64,000 bases of DNA from DASQBT01 sp963746955 (GCA_963746955.1 CAVVDR010000026.1:54706-118705); one strand, 5' to 3'. Positions 7,713 to 18,173 are shown, numbered from the stretch's first letter. Translations and numbers: made by a program. Notes: generated from the sequence alone by a model not told the origin.

Positions 7713-10286
7713 TTAGACGTCCTTGGCTAACTGCACAAGCGCATAGAGTGTCTCCAGCGCTTCCTTGGGGCTCAGTTCATCCGGGTTCAGTTCTCGCAGG
7801 GTCTCGATCAACTCGTTGGTTGCGGCTGAATCGTTCCCGGGCCTGACTCCGGCAAACAAATCGGCCTGCGGTCCTTGGGTGATCTGGGCTTCTTCGAGCT
7901 CCTTCAATCTTCGTCTTGCTGCGGCGACGACGGTGGCAGGAACGCCGGCAAGCCTGGCGACCTGGATGCCGTAGCTTTGCGAGGCGGGGCCGTCTTCCAC
8001 GGCGTGCAGGAACACCAGATCGTCACCATGTTCCCTGGCGTCGAGATGAACATTTGCCAGTTGCTTGAACTCGCTGCTCAACTGGGTCAACTCGAAGTAG
8101 TGGGTGGCGAACAGGGTGTAGGCGCGGGTATGGGTCAGCAGGTGGCGGGCAACGGCCCAGGCCAGCGACAGACCATCGAAGGTGGAGGTGCCGCGCCCGA
8201 TTTCATCGAGCAGCACCAGACTCCAGTTTGTGGCGTTGCGCAGGATGGACGCCGCTTCGGTCATCTCCACCATGAAGGTTGAGCGGCCACCGGCCAGGTC
8301 ATCCGATGCGCCGATGCGGGTGAAGATTTGATCGATCGGACCGATCCGGGCGGTAACTGCCGGCACGGGCAATCCGCAGCAGGCGAGCAGCACGATCAGC
8401 GCGGTCTGCCGCATGTAGGTGGATTTGCCGCCCATGTTGGGGCCGGTGATCATGAGCATCTGCCGGGTGCGCGACAACAGGGTGTCGTTGGGAATGAAGT
8501 GAGCGACCTGGCTTTCCACCACCGGGTGGCGGCCAGCCAGTATGTCAACGACGGCCTCATCCACATAAACCGGAAGGGCAAGGTTGAGTACATCCATGCA
8601 TTCGGCCTGACAGGCCAGCACATCGACTTCTGCCAGCGCCGAGGCAAGTCGCATCAATTCGGATAATTGCGGAATCAGGCTGTCCAGCAATTGATCGAAC
8701 AGCCATCTTTCCCGCGTCAGCGCACGCTCCCTGGCAGACAGGGCTTTGTCCTCGAAGGCCTTCAATTCCGGGGTGACATAGCGCTCGGCATTTTTCAAAG
8801 TCTGCCGGCGGCGATAATCAGCGGGAATCCTGTCGGCGTGGGCATGGGTGATTTCGATATAGAACCCGTGCACCCTGTTGTATTCGACCTTGAGGCTGGG
8901 GATATTGGTGCGCGCCTTCTCCCGCGCCTCCAGCTCAAGGAGAAAACTTCCGCCATCGCGCGTGAGCATGCGCAACTCGTCGAGTTCGATATCAAACCCG
9001 TCGGCAATCACGCCGCCTTCGCGCAGTATCGCTGCAGGTTCGGCAAGCAGGGCGCGACTCAACAAATCATGCAGATCAGGCTTGGGCGTCAGGGCGGCTT
9101 CAAGCGATCTCAATCGCGGGGCCGTTTTGGGCAGGACCGCGATCAGTTCGGGCAGGAATGCGAGAGTGTCGCGCAGGCCGGACAAATCGCGCGGGCGGGT
9201 GGTCTTCAGTGCGATGCGTCCTGCGATGCGTTCGACATCGGCGCTGCCTTTGAGCAGCTTGTGCAATGCTGTTTGGGAGCGTGCATTGTTGAGCGCAGCG
9301 ATGGCATAGAGCCGCTCGGACAGAATGGAGCGATCGCGCAGCGGATGATGCAGCCAGTGGCGCAACAGCCGTGCACCCATGCCGGTGACGGTGCGGTCGA
9401 GAACGGAGAGCAAGGTCGGTGCGGGTTCGCCGCGCAGGGTTTCAGTAAGCTCCAGATTGCGGCGGGTGGCGGCATCGAGCCGTACATAGGTTTCATCCTG
9501 CTCGGCGCTGATGCAGGTTAGATGAGGCAGGGCGGTACGCTGGGTTGTCTTCACATAATCGAGCAGCGCGCCGGCGGCGGCCAGCGCTGCGTTCAAGTGC
9601 CCGACACCGAAGCCGGACAAATCCAGGCTGCCGAATTGTTTCGCCAGTTGCGTTCGTGCAGTATCTGCATCGAACTGCCATGGCGCCAGCCGTTTGATGG
9701 GACAGGGGGAAGCAAGCGGCAAGTCATCCGGAACAAGCAGTTCGGCCGGAGACAGGCGGGCGAGCAGACCGGGAACGCAGGTGCTGTCCACTTCGGCCAC
9801 GGTGAAGCGGCCGGCAGCCAGGTTCAGCCAGGCCGCACCGGTCTTGTTCTTGTCAGCAGGCGCGAGGGCCAGCAGCAGGGTATCCCGGCGGTCATCGAGA
9901 AGGTCGGCGTCGGTGAGCGTGCCTGGGGTGACGATCCGGCTCACCTTGCGCTCCACCGGGCCTTTGGCAGCGGCAGGATCGCCGACCTGTTCGGCTATCA
10001 CGACCGATTCCCCCTGCCGGATCAGACGGGCCAGGTATTGTTCCGCTGCATGGTAGGGCACCCCCGCCATCTTGATCGGCTGCCCTGCGGACTGGCCGCG
10101 TGTGGTCAGCGTAATGTTCAGCAGCCGGGCGGCCTTTTCCGCATCCTCGAAAAACAGTTCGTAGAAATCGCCCATGCGGTAGAACAGCAGCATATCCGGA
10201 TGCTGGCCCTTGATGGCCAGATACTGCTGCATCATGGGGGTATGGGGGGCGGATGCCCGGGAAATATCCGGAATATCGTTCTTCAT
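7713..10286 (-). CDS. mutS: DNA mismatch repair protein MutS
   Basis: Recognises mismatches and starts methyl-independent or strand-directed repair. The 857-residue protein has the mismatch-binding Phe-X-Glu motif in YRMGDFYELFFEDA near residue 40. The C-terminal ATPase has the Walker A sequence ITGPNMGGKSTYMRQTA, Walker B LLDEIGRGTSTFDGLSLAWA and a downstream TLFATHYFELTQL. Length and domain order are as in E. coli MutS. A GTG one codon upstream (10289) is an alternative start; the ATG at 10286 was preferred. The C-terminal dimerisation segment (ELSPKEALETLYALVQLAK) is intact. Confidence 0.98.
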   Translation of the reverse strand: MKNDIPDISRASAPHTPMMQQYLAIKGQHPDMLLFYRMGDFYELFFEDAEKAARLLNITLTTRGQSAGQPIKMAGVPYHAAEQYLARLIRQGESVVIAEQVGDPAAAKGPVERKVSRIVTPGTLTDADLLDDRRDTLLLALAPADKNKTGAAWLNLAAGRFTVAEVDSTCVPGLLARLSPAELLVPDDLPLASPCPIKRLAPWQFDADTARTQLAKQFGSLDLSGFGVGHLNAALAAAGALLDYVKTTQRTALPHLTCISAEQDETYVRLDAATRRNLELTETLRGEPAPTLLSVLDRTVTGMGARLLRHWLHHPLRDRSILSERLYAIAALNNARSQTALHKLLKGSADVERIAGRIALKTTRPRDLSGLRDTLAFLPELIAVLPKTAPRLRSLEAALTPKPDLHDLLSRALLAEPAAILREGGVIADGFDIELDELRMLTRDGGSFLLELEAREKARTNIPSLKVEYNRVHGFYIEITHAHADRIPADYRRRQTLKNAERYVTPELKAFEDKALSARERALTRERWLFDQLLDSLIPQLSELMRLASALAEVDVLACQAECMDVLNLALPVYVDEAVVDILAGRHPVVESQVAHFIPNDTLLSRTRQMLMITGPNMGGKSTYMRQTALIVLLACCGLPVPAVTARIGPIDQIFTRIGASDDLAGGRSTFMVEMTEAASILRNATNWSLVLLDEIGRGTSTFDGLSLAWAVARHLLTHTRAYTLFATHYFELTQLSSEFKQLANVHLDAREHGDDLVFLHAVEDGPASQSYGIQVARLAGVPATVVAAARRRLKELEEAQITQGPQADLFAGVRPGNDSAATNELIETLRELNPDELSPKEALETLYALVQLAKDV

Positions 10287-10513
10287 CACTGGCAGATCGG
10301 GGGCCTGGCCGGTATTCTGCGAGGCTCTCTAGTGTAGCCCAAGGCCAGCCTGATAACCTACCGTTCCCGAAACAGGCGGAGGTTGTCCCGCCCCTGCGGA
10401 AAAAGGTCGCGCGCGGCGCAAACTAATCACTGGCGAGTGCATCCAATTTGCGGTATTTACACCTCGTGCGCCTGCGGTCGAAACACGGTCGGGTTGATAA
10501 GAAGGAGAACTGA

Positions 10514-11638
10514 ATGGGCAAGGCATCGCTACGACGGGTAATGGGCGCGGCCGCGGTGCTGCTGGTCATGACGAGCTGCGGCAAGGGCGAGGCGAAGAAG
10601 GCAGGGCTCAGGCAGACTCCTCCGGTGCCGGTCACGGTGGGTGAGGTGGTGAAGAAAACCGTGCCGTTCCAGCTCAAGGCGGTCGGCAATGTGGAAACGC
10701 TCGCCACGGTTAACGTGAAATCGCGGGTAGATGGGCAAATTGTCGAAGTGGGGATCAGGGACGGTCAAAACGTATCGAAGGGGCAATTGCTCTTTCAGAT
10801 CGACCCGCGGCCGTTCGCAGCCCAGCTCAAACAGGCGGAGGCCGCGCTGCTGAAGGATCAGGCCCAGCTCACGTATGCCGCTGGACAGGAGAAGCGCTAC
10901 CAGGATCTGTTGCAGAAAAACTTTATCTCAGGAGAGGCTTACGCCCAGGTAAAAGCCAACCTCGATGCGGCTCAGGCCGTGGTCAAGGCTGACCAGGCGG
11001 CGCTGGACAACGGGCGCCTGCAACTGGGCTATACAACGATTCGCTCTCCCATCTCGGGCAGCGCAGGCAAGGTCCTGGTGAGCGGGGGCAATCTGGTGAA
11101 GGCCAATGACACCGTATCGCTGGTGGTCATCAACCAGATCAGCCCGATCTATGTCAGCTTTGCTGTGCCTGAACAGTTCGGCGGCCAGGTCCGCCAGCGC
11201 CTGGCGGCTGGCAGCCTCAAGGTTGAGGCGATGCCGCGCACGAGCGGGGCGATGCCGGTGGACGGAAAACTCGCCTTTATCGACAACGCGGTGGATGCCG
11301 CGACCGGCACGCTCAGACTGCGGGCTGAGTTTGCCAACGCCGACCGTGCATTGTGGCCGGGCGACTTCGCCGAAACCACGCTCACGCTGCGGCAGGACAA
11401 CGACGCCATAGTTGCGCCCGCGCGCGCGGTCCAGAACGGTCCCCGCGGTACTTACGTGTTTGTCGTGCGGCCCGATCTCAAGGTGGCAATCCGCGACGTG
11501 GTCGTGGAGCGTACCGCAGGCACTGACGCCGTTATTGCAAAGGGCTTGCAGCCGGGCGAGAAAGTGGTCACGGACGGCGCTTCCCGCTTGACTCCCAGTT
11601 CGGTTGTGACGATCAGGGGCAGCGGGAACGCTCCATGA
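10514..11638 (+). CDS. RND efflux periplasmic adaptor subunit (lipoprotein)
   Basis: The membrane fusion protein of a tripartite drug/metabolite efflux pump, linking the inner membrane RND pump to a TolC-type channel. The 374-residue protein begins with a lipoprotein signal ending LLVMTSC (lipidated Cys22). Next come a beta-barrel/lipoyl part (VDGQIVEVGIRDGQNVSKGQ), an alpha-helical hairpin (roughly 95-160) and the matching lipoyl half (YTTIRSPISGSAGKV). AAGGAGAAC stands just upstream of the start. Its last bases overlap the permease start by four (ATGA), so the two are translationally coupled. No outer membrane factor is encoded here. Confidence 0.95.
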   Translation: MGKASLRRVMGAAAVLLVMTSCGKGEAKKAGLRQTPPVPVTVGEVVKKTVPFQLKAVGNVETLATVNVKSRVDGQIVEVGIRDGQNVSKGQLLFQIDPRPFAAQLKQAEAALLKDQAQLTYAAGQEKRYQDLLQKNFISGEAYAQVKANLDAAQAVVKADQAALDNGRLQLGYTTIRSPISGSAGKVLVSGGNLVKANDTVSLVVINQISPIYVSFAVPEQFGGQVRQRLAAGSLKVEAMPRTSGAMPVDGKLAFIDNAVDAATGTLRLRAEFANADRALWPGDFAETTLTLRQDNDAIVAPARAVQNGPRGTYVFVVRPDLKVAIRDVVVERTAGTDAVIAKGLQPGEKVVTDGASRLTPSSVVTIRGSGNAP

Positions 11639-14600
11639 ATATTTCCGAGATTTTCATCCGCCGGCCGATCATGACCAGCCTGGTCATGATCGGCATACTG
11701 GTATTCGGTCTGTTCAGCTATCGCATGCTTCCGGTTGCGGCCCTGCCCAACGTGGACTTTCCCACCATCCAGGTCACTGCCACCCTGCCAGGCGCCAGTC
11801 CGGAAACCATGGCTTCGGCGGTGGCGACGCCGCTGGAAAAGCAGTTCTCCACCATTGCCGGCCTGGATTCGATGAACTCGTCGAGCGCCCAGGGTACTAC
11901 CCAGATCACCCTGCAATTCGCGCTTGAACGCAGCGTCGATGCCGCCGCGCTGGACGTGCAATCTGCCATTTCCGCTTCCCTACGGCAACTTCCGGCGGAA
12001 CTGCCCTCGCCGCCCTCATTCCGCAAGGTAAATCCGGCGGACCTGCCAGTGTACTATCTGGCGCTTACTTCCCAGACCCTGCCTCTGTCGGCGGTAGACG
12101 AGTACGCCCAGACGCTCCTGGCCCAACGCATTTCCACGGTCAGCGGGGTGGCTCAGGTTCAGGTATATGGCAGCCAGAAATACGCCGTGCGGGCGCAACT
12201 CGATCCACGCGCTCTCGTTGCGAAAGGCATCGGCATCGACGAGGTGGCTGATGCGCTGGCCCAGCACAACGTCAATCTGCCCACCGGCACGCTGTACGGC
12301 GAGCGCCGCACCTACACCGTTCAGGCCACCGGGCAACTCTACGATGCGGCGAAGTTTCGGCCAATGATCGTTACCTACCGCAACGGTGCGCCGGTGCGGC
12401 TGGGCGAACTGGGGCGGGTGCTGGACAGCGTGGAAAACAACAAGGTTGCGGCCTGGTTCAGCGGCCAGCGCGGCATCGTGCTCGCGATCCAGCGTCAGCC
12501 CGGCACCAACACAATACAGGTGGTGGATTCAATCCGCGCGCTGTTGCCGGTGTTTCGCGCCCAGATCCCTCCCGGTGTGGAAATGAGCGTCCTCTACGAC
12601 CGGTCGCAGTCGATTCGCGATTCGGTCAACGACGTTCAGTTCAGCCTGCTGCTCGCACTCACCCTGGTGGTGATGGTGATCTTCCTGTTCCTGCGCAATT
12701 TGTCGGCCACGCTCATTCCCAGCCTCGCCTTGCCGCTTGCCCTGATCGGCGCTTTTTGCGTGATGTATTTGATGGGCTACAGCCTGGACAACCTGTCCCT
12801 GATGGCGCTTACGCTGTGCGTAGGCTTCGTCGTAGATGACGCCATCGTTGTGCTGGAGAATATTTCCCGGCACCTGGAGATGGGTGAATCGCGCTGGGAC
12901 GCCACGCTCAAGGGCACGCGTGAAATCAGCTTTACCGTGGTGTCGATGACGCTATCGCTGGTGGCCGTGTTTCTTCCTGTCCTGTTCATGGGCGGCATAC
13001 TGGGCCGCCTGCTGCACGAGTTCGCCGTCACCATCATTGCGGCAGTGCTGGTGTCCGGCTTTGTGTCTCTTACCCTCACGCCCATGTTATGCAGCCGCTG
13101 GCTGCGGCCCTCCGACGAAGTGCACCACGGGCGCGTCTATCGGGCGAGCGAGGCCGTCTTCGACGCGATGAAACACGCCTATGATCGCAGCCTGAGCTCG
13201 GTGCTGCGCCATCGCAGGGCCACCATGCTGGCGTTCCTCGCAGTATTCGTCACCACCGGCTGGCTGTTTGCCGTGATGCCAAAGGGTTTCTTGCCGAGCG
13301 AGGACACCGGCCAGATCTTTGCCTTCACTGAGGCCGCCCAGGATATATCCTTTGATGACATGGCCAGGAAGCAACGTCAGGCCGCCGACATTGTGCGCAA
13401 CGATCCTGCTGTCGGCTCCTCAATGGCTTTCATCGGCACCAGCGGTTCGAGCCAGTCGCTCAACCTGGGACGCATCTTTGTCAGCCTCAAGCCCCATGGC
13501 GAACGGGCCTCGGCCGATGAAGTGATCCAGCGTCTGCGACCCAAGCTCGCCAACATTCCGGGACTCAAGGTGTTCCTGCAGAACCTGCCGGCGATCCGCA
13601 TCGGCGGCCAGCTTACCAAGAGCCAATACCAGTACACCCTGCAGGATGCCGATACCCAGACCCTGTTCGCCTGGGCGCCGCGCGTCGAGGACAAGCTGCG
13701 TTCACTGCCCGGATTTCAGGACGTGACCAGCGATCTCCAGATTACCAACCCGCAGGTCATGGTCCAGATCGACCGGGACAAGGCGGCATCGCTGGGCGTC
13801 ACGCCTGAGCAGATCGAAACGGCTCTCTACAACGCCTATGGTTCACGCCAGGTGTCGACCATCTACACGCCGACCAACGAATATCAGGTCATCATGGAAC
13901 TTGCGCCCGAGTTCCAGCAGGATGCCAATGCGCTGTCCATGCTCTATGTTCGTTCCTCGGCCGGCAATCTGGTGCCCCTGGATACCGTTGCCAGCCTCAA
14001 GCGCGACATCGGCCCGCTATCCATCACCCACCTGGGACAACTCCCGTCGGTGACGGTCTCCTTCAATTTGGCGCCTGGACTCGCCCTGGGTGACGCCATT
14101 ACCGAGGTCGGAAACGCGATGAAGCAGATGCAGATCCCTACCAGTCTTACTGGCAGTTTCCAGGGGGCAGCTCAAGCCTTCCAGTCCTCCCTCACCGGCA
14201 TGGGATTTCTCATCGGGGGCGCGATTTTTGTGATCTATCTGGTGCTGGGCATCCTGTACGAGAGCTACATCCACCCGGTCACCATTCTGTCTGGCCTGCC
14301 CACTGCCGGACTGGGGGCCTTGCTGACCCTGCTCCTGTTTCACCTCGATCTGAACATGTATGGCTTCGTCGGCCTGATCATGCTGATCGGCATCGTCAAG
14401 AAGAATGCCATCATGATGATCGACTTCGCCATCAACGCCCAGCGCACTGCCGGCAAGGCGCCGCTGGAAGCGATCTACGAAGCCTGCCTGACCCGCTTCC
14501 GGCCGATCATGATGACCACCATGGCGGCGCTCATGGGAACGCTTCCGATCGCCCTGGGCTTGGGAACCGGATCGGAAGGCCGCCGTCCCCTTGGTCTCGC

Positions 14601-14730
14601 CGTGGTGGGTGGTCTGCTGGTGTCGCAGGCACTGACGCTTTACATTACCCCGGTGATCTATCTCTATCTGGAGGCCTTCAAGAACCGGCTGGCTCGCAAT
14701 GTTCGGCCGGCCGCAGGCGTCACGGCGTAG
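11635..14730 (+). CDS. RND multidrug efflux permease (MdtB/MdtC-like)
   Basis: An inner membrane proton-driven efflux pump of the AcrB/MdtBC family, 1031 residues with twelve membrane helices and two large periplasmic loops. It opens with ISEIFIRRPIMTSLVMIGIL. The paired proton-relay aspartates occur in CVGFVVDDAIVVLENI (about residue 401), and the partner lysine in LIGIVKKNAIMMIDFAI (about 921). The periplasmic region LRKVNPADLPVYYLALTS resembles the MdtB/MdtC branch more than AcrB. It overlaps the adaptor gene by four bases. The substrate range is unknown. Confidence 0.95.
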   Translation: MNISEIFIRRPIMTSLVMIGILVFGLFSYRMLPVAALPNVDFPTIQVTATLPGASPETMASAVATPLEKQFSTIAGLDSMNSSSAQGTTQITLQFALERSVDAAALDVQSAISASLRQLPAELPSPPSFRKVNPADLPVYYLALTSQTLPLSAVDEYAQTLLAQRISTVSGVAQVQVYGSQKYAVRAQLDPRALVAKGIGIDEVADALAQHNVNLPTGTLYGERRTYTVQATGQLYDAAKFRPMIVTYRNGAPVRLGELGRVLDSVENNKVAAWFSGQRGIVLAIQRQPGTNTIQVVDSIRALLPVFRAQIPPGVEMSVLYDRSQSIRDSVNDVQFSLLLALTLVVMVIFLFLRNLSATLIPSLALPLALIGAFCVMYLMGYSLDNLSLMALTLCVGFVVDDAIVVLENISRHLEMGESRWDATLKGTREISFTVVSMTLSLVAVFLPVLFMGGILGRLLHEFAVTIIAAVLVSGFVSLTLTPMLCSRWLRPSDEVHHGRVYRASEAVFDAMKHAYDRSLSSVLRHRRATMLAFLAVFVTTGWLFAVMPKGFLPSEDTGQIFAFTEAAQDISFDDMARKQRQAADIVRNDPAVGSSMAFIGTSGSSQSLNLGRIFVSLKPHGERASADEVIQRLRPKLANIPGLKVFLQNLPAIRIGGQLTKSQYQYTLQDADTQTLFAWAPRVEDKLRSLPGFQDVTSDLQITNPQVMVQIDRDKAASLGVTPEQIETALYNAYGSRQVSTIYTPTNEYQVIMELAPEFQQDANALSMLYVRSSAGNLVPLDTVASLKRDIGPLSITHLGQLPSVTVSFNLAPGLALGDAITEVGNAMKQMQIPTSLTGSFQGAAQAFQSSLTGMGFLIGGAIFVIYLVLGILYESYIHPVTILSGLPTAGLGALLTLLLFHLDLNMYGFVGLIMLIGIVKKNAIMMIDFAINAQRTAGKAPLEAIYEACLTRFRPIMMTTMAALMGTLPIALGLGTGSEGRRPLGLAVVGGLLVSQALTLYITPVIYLYLEAFKNRLARNVRPAAGVTA

Positions 14731-14838
14731 GCGAGGAAATGATCCGGCTGGTGTGGTCGCGCGGAAGGTCGGGCTGCAAGGACGCGTGCGTTTCGCATAT
14801 GATTCAGGACTCCTACCCACAGAACTGAATTGACCGAC

Positions 14839-16077
14839 ATGGAATCATCGACCTCACTCGAACTGGCCAAGCACACCCTGTTGGTCTTCGGCATCATCCT
14901 GGGCATTGGCAGCCTGTCCAGCCTGCTTGCCCGCTGGGCCAGAGTGCCCGACGTGGCGGTGTTCCTGGTAATCGGCATGCTGCTGGGGCCAGGCGTGCTG
15001 GGCTGGGTGGACATCACGGCCGACTCTGCCATCAACCAGATGATTCTGATTTTCGGCTCCTGCTACATCCTGTTCGACGGCGGGGCATCACTCAGGCTAA
15101 AGGTGCTCAAGGAAGTGTGGATCACGATCGTGCTGATCGCCACCATCGGCCTGCTCATCACTGCCGCCATCACCGGCCTCGCCGCCCACTATCTCCTGGG
15201 CATCCCCCTCATCGTGGCCCTGTTGCTGGGCGCGACCATCGCCTCAACCGACCCTGCCACTCTGGTGCCGGTATTCAAGCAGGTGCGGATCAAGGACCGG
15301 GTGGCGCAGACGGTGATGAGCGAATCTGCCTTCAACGATGCCATGGGCGCCATCGCCACGTTCGCGGTGCTGGGCATTGCAATGGGACACGGCGGATTTT
15401 CCCTCGGTCACGCCCTGGGGGACCTGGCCTGGCAGTCCGGTCTCGGCATCCTGGCTGGCGCAGTGCTGGGCTATCTCGCGGCCTTGCTCATTGCCCACCA
15501 GAAGTACAGCTTTCTGGCCGAGTACGCGCCACTGGTGACCCTGATGGCCGTGATTGGCGCTTATCTGGGGGCCGATGGCCTGCATTCCAGCGGCTTCATG
15601 GCGGTGTTCGTATTCGGGATCATGCTGGGCAACAAGGAGACCTTCGGCTTCGCCATGGATGAGCAGGAGGCGGAAAAGATGGAAGACTTCATCACCACCA
15701 CGGCGCTCATCATGCGCATGTTCATCTTTATTCTTCTGGGTACGCAGGTGAACTTCGGCCTGATGAACCATTACCTGCTAGGCGGTGTGGCGGTCGTTGT
15801 CGTCTTCATGCTTGTGGCTCGGCCGGCCACCGTGTTCCTGTGCGCCGGCGTCGACCGGCGTGCAAAGTGGAGCCTGAAGGAACTGCTGTTCATGTGCTGG
15901 ACGCGTGAAACCGGGGTGATTCCCGGCGCGCTTGCGGGATTGCTGGTTGGCATGAAGGCGCCCGGCGCCGAGATTGTTGCCTCGGTCACGTTTATTGCGA
16001 TCCTCATGACCATCCTGATCCAGGCACCCACGACCAAGTGGCTGGCGCGCAGACTCGATTTGCTGGTCACGGAGTAA
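14839..16077 (+). CDS. CPA1-type cation:proton antiporter (NhaP-like)
   Basis: A sodium or potassium/proton antiporter of the CPA1 family, about 412 residues and twelve to thirteen membrane segments. The characteristic helix-break and ion-site regions are ATIASTDPATLVPVFKQV and SESAFNDAMGAIATFAVLG, the latter with the paired Asn-Asp of this family. No cytosolic regulatory tail is present. The ATG at 14839 was preferred over an in-frame TTG three codons earlier. It is convergent with a second, unrelated antiporter at 16109-17266; the 31-base gap shows no clear terminator. Confidence 0.88.
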   Translation: MESSTSLELAKHTLLVFGIILGIGSLSSLLARWARVPDVAVFLVIGMLLGPGVLGWVDITADSAINQMILIFGSCYILFDGGASLRLKVLKEVWITIVLIATIGLLITAAITGLAAHYLLGIPLIVALLLGATIASTDPATLVPVFKQVRIKDRVAQTVMSESAFNDAMGAIATFAVLGIAMGHGGFSLGHALGDLAWQSGLGILAGAVLGYLAALLIAHQKYSFLAEYAPLVTLMAVIGAYLGADGLHSSGFMAVFVFGIMLGNKETFGFAMDEQEAEKMEDFITTTALIMRMFIFILLGTQVNFGLMNHYLLGGVAVVVVFMLVARPATVFLCAGVDRRAKWSLKELLFMCWTRETGVIPGALAGLLVGMKAPGAEIVASVTFIAILMTILIQAPTTKWLARRLDLLVTE

Positions 16078-16108
16078 TCCGTAACATCTTTACGGGCTGC
16101 AGAGGTTG

Positions 16109-17266
16109 TCAGTGGGCGAGCATTCGATCCGGTTCCCACCCCAGCGCCAGGTAGAATATCCCCATGCCCAGTACGTAGGCGGCTGCGACATGCCAGCCTT
16201 CCTTGAGCCAGCGGACCGTATTTCTTGCCTCACCGAATTCGTTTGAGATGGCGACGCCAGCGGATGAGCCGAACCAGATCATCGAGCCACCGTATCCGAC
16301 AGCGAAGGCCAACATCCCCAGATCATAGCCGCCTTGGTCCAGCGCCAGCTTGGTCAACGGGATGTTGTCGAATACCGCCGACAGAAAGCCCAGTACAAGA
16401 GTGTTCGTTGCCGAAGCGGTCGGCAGCTCGCTGACCGGCATCAGGCTGGCGGCCATCACCAGGCACAGCAGGAACAGGCTGCCTTTGAGTGCGCGCTGTG
16501 CTTCGCGCCACGGAATGGGACGCACAACCGCGCTCAGGACAATGACGAGCCATACGCCGGCTGCCGGAAAGTCGAATCCGATGTTGGCCGCAATGGCGCC
16601 GACAATGATAGAAGCGGCCACTGCCAGACGTGTCCAGTCGATGCGCTGATCACGTGGCCAGTCCTTGCGGATGGGCTGATAGGCGTGCTGCATGCGCGCG
16701 GCGATGATGCCTGAAAACGCCAGTGCGACTCCGGCTGCGAGATAGGCATCGAGCACGTCTACCGCTGGAACGCCAGCAATCCACATCATCGTGGTGGTGG
16801 TGTCGCCAATGACCGAACCCGCACCGCCGGCGTTCGCCGCCGCCACAATGGCAGCGATATAGCCGACCTGCACCCGGCCCTGAAAAACGTGCCTGGCGAT
16901 CACCCCGCCGATCATCGCGCCAGCGATGTTGTCGAGGAACGCGGACAGTACGGCGACCATGACCAGCAGTAGAAAGCTCCCCTGCCAATTGTTCGGCAGC
17001 CACTGCGGCATCAGGTCGGGCAGGCGGGATTCTTCAAAATGCCTGGCAAGGATGGCGAAACCCAACAGCAGTCCAAGCAAATTGATGAGCAGCGGAGCCT
17101 CGGACGCGAGCTGTGGCACAACAAGATCCAGGTGCGAAGTCAGGACTTTGTATGCGCCAATTACCAGCAAGCCCACCAGCGCAATCTCGAAGTTGCGCCG
17201 ATGGAAGATGGCTACGCCAGCAAGGGTCAGGCCAAAAAGCAGGAATTCGATCGGGAAGGGCAACAT
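16109..17266 (-). CDS. Na+/H+ antiporter of the ion transporter superfamily (NhaD/citrate-transporter-like)
   Basis: A 385-residue membrane protein of the IT superfamily (ArsB/NhaD/CitMHS type). The two inverted-repeat signature regions are visible: LSAFLDNIAGAMIGGVIARH in the first half and FLSAVFDNIPLTKLALDQGG in the second, each with the Asp-Asn pair in a broken helix. The loops NAGGAGSVIGDTTTTMMW and GYGGSMIWFGSSAGVAISN follow, as in NhaD-like antiporters. The likely job is Na+ or Li+ extrusion; a dicarboxylate substrate cannot be excluded. It lies 51 bases upstream of nothing co-directional and is probably monocistronic. Confidence 0.8.
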   Translation of the reverse strand: MLPFPIEFLLFGLTLAGVAIFHRRNFEIALVGLLVIGAYKVLTSHLDLVVPQLASEAPLLINLLGLLLGFAILARHFEESRLPDLMPQWLPNNWQGSFLLLVMVAVLSAFLDNIAGAMIGGVIARHVFQGRVQVGYIAAIVAAANAGGAGSVIGDTTTTMMWIAGVPAVDVLDAYLAAGVALAFSGIIAARMQHAYQPIRKDWPRDQRIDWTRLAVAASIIVGAIAANIGFDFPAAGVWLVIVLSAVVRPIPWREAQRALKGSLFLLCLVMAASLMPVSELPTASATNTLVLGFLSAVFDNIPLTKLALDQGGYDLGMLAFAVGYGGSMIWFGSSAGVAISNEFGEARNTVRWLKEGWHVAAAYVLGMGIFYLALGWEPDRMLAH

Positions 17267-17317
17267 CTCAAAAAAGGTGTCGGGGCGGCTCAGCCTAATC
17301 CCTCGTTGATCAGTTTT

Positions 17318-18130
17318 CTAGCTTCCGAGGCCCGGGGACAGGTGGGGCTTGAGCGTCTGAACCATCTGGCCGAAAATTTTCGGATTGGCGGCAAGGATGT
17401 TGCCGCTGTCGAGCCAGGTCTCGTTGCCGGCCAAATCGCCCACCAGTCCGCCCGCTTCCTGAACCAGAAGCGAGCCGGCGGCCAGATCCCACACATTGAG
17501 GCCGATTTCCCAGAAGGCGTCATAGCGGCCTGCGGCCACATAAGCCAGGTCAAGGGCGGCGGAGCCGGGACGGCGAATTCCCGAAGTGCGTTTCATGACA
17601 TCGCGAAACATGTTGAGATAAGCCTCGACGTGGCTGAATTCGCGGAACGGAAAGCCGGTGCCCACCAGACAGTCATCCAGCCTGTCCCGTTTGGAAACCC
17701 GAATGCGGCGGTCATTGACGAAGGCGCCGCGGCCGCGGCTGGCGGTATAGAGTTCGTTGGCGACAGGGTCGTAAACGACGGCCTGCGTGATCTGGCCCTT
17801 GTGCCGCAGCGCAATTGAGACTGAGTACTGGAGCAGGCCGTGAAGAAAGTTGGTGGTGCCGTCGAGCGGGTCGATGATCCACTGATATTCATCAGCCTGT
17901 CCCTCCCGGGCCGGCCGGGTGCCAGTCTCCTCTGCTAAAATTCCATGGCTTGGATAGGCCTCAAGCAGCGCTTCGATAATCACCTGCTCGGCGCTTTGGT
18001 CCACTTCACTGACATAGTCCCGCTCGGATTTGCTCCGCACGGTGAGGCGATCCAGATTGAGCGCGGCGCGATTAATGATCGCCCCGGCCTTGCGAGCGGC
18101 CTTGACGGCCGTATTAAGCATGGGATGCAT
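17318..18130 (-). CDS. suhB: Inositol-1-monophosphatase SuhB
   Basis: A Mg2+-dependent phosphatase of the inositol monophosphatase family; in E. coli SuhB also binds RNA polymerase/NusG and aids rRNA antitermination. The 270-residue protein shows the metal-binding sequences LAEETGTR and IDPLDGTTNFLHG, then the C-terminal WDLAAGSLLVQEAGG. The start at 18130 is 43 bases from the divergent trmJ start, and the suhB-trmJ-cysE-iscR order is common in betaproteobacteria. Confidence 0.96.
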   Translation of the reverse strand: MHPMLNTAVKAARKAGAIINRAALNLDRLTVRSKSERDYVSEVDQSAEQVIIEALLEAYPSHGILAEETGTRPAREGQADEYQWIIDPLDGTTNFLHGLLQYSVSIALRHKGQITQAVVYDPVANELYTASRGRGAFVNDRRIRVSKRDRLDDCLVGTGFPFREFSHVEAYLNMFRDVMKRTSGIRRPGSAALDLAYVAAGRYDAFWEIGLNVWDLAAGSLLVQEAGGLVGDLAGNETWLDSGNILAANPKIFGQMVQTLKPHLSPGLGS

Positions 18131-18173
18131 GGGAAACTGCGCGTGTGAAAGAACGAAGCCCGGATTTTACCTG

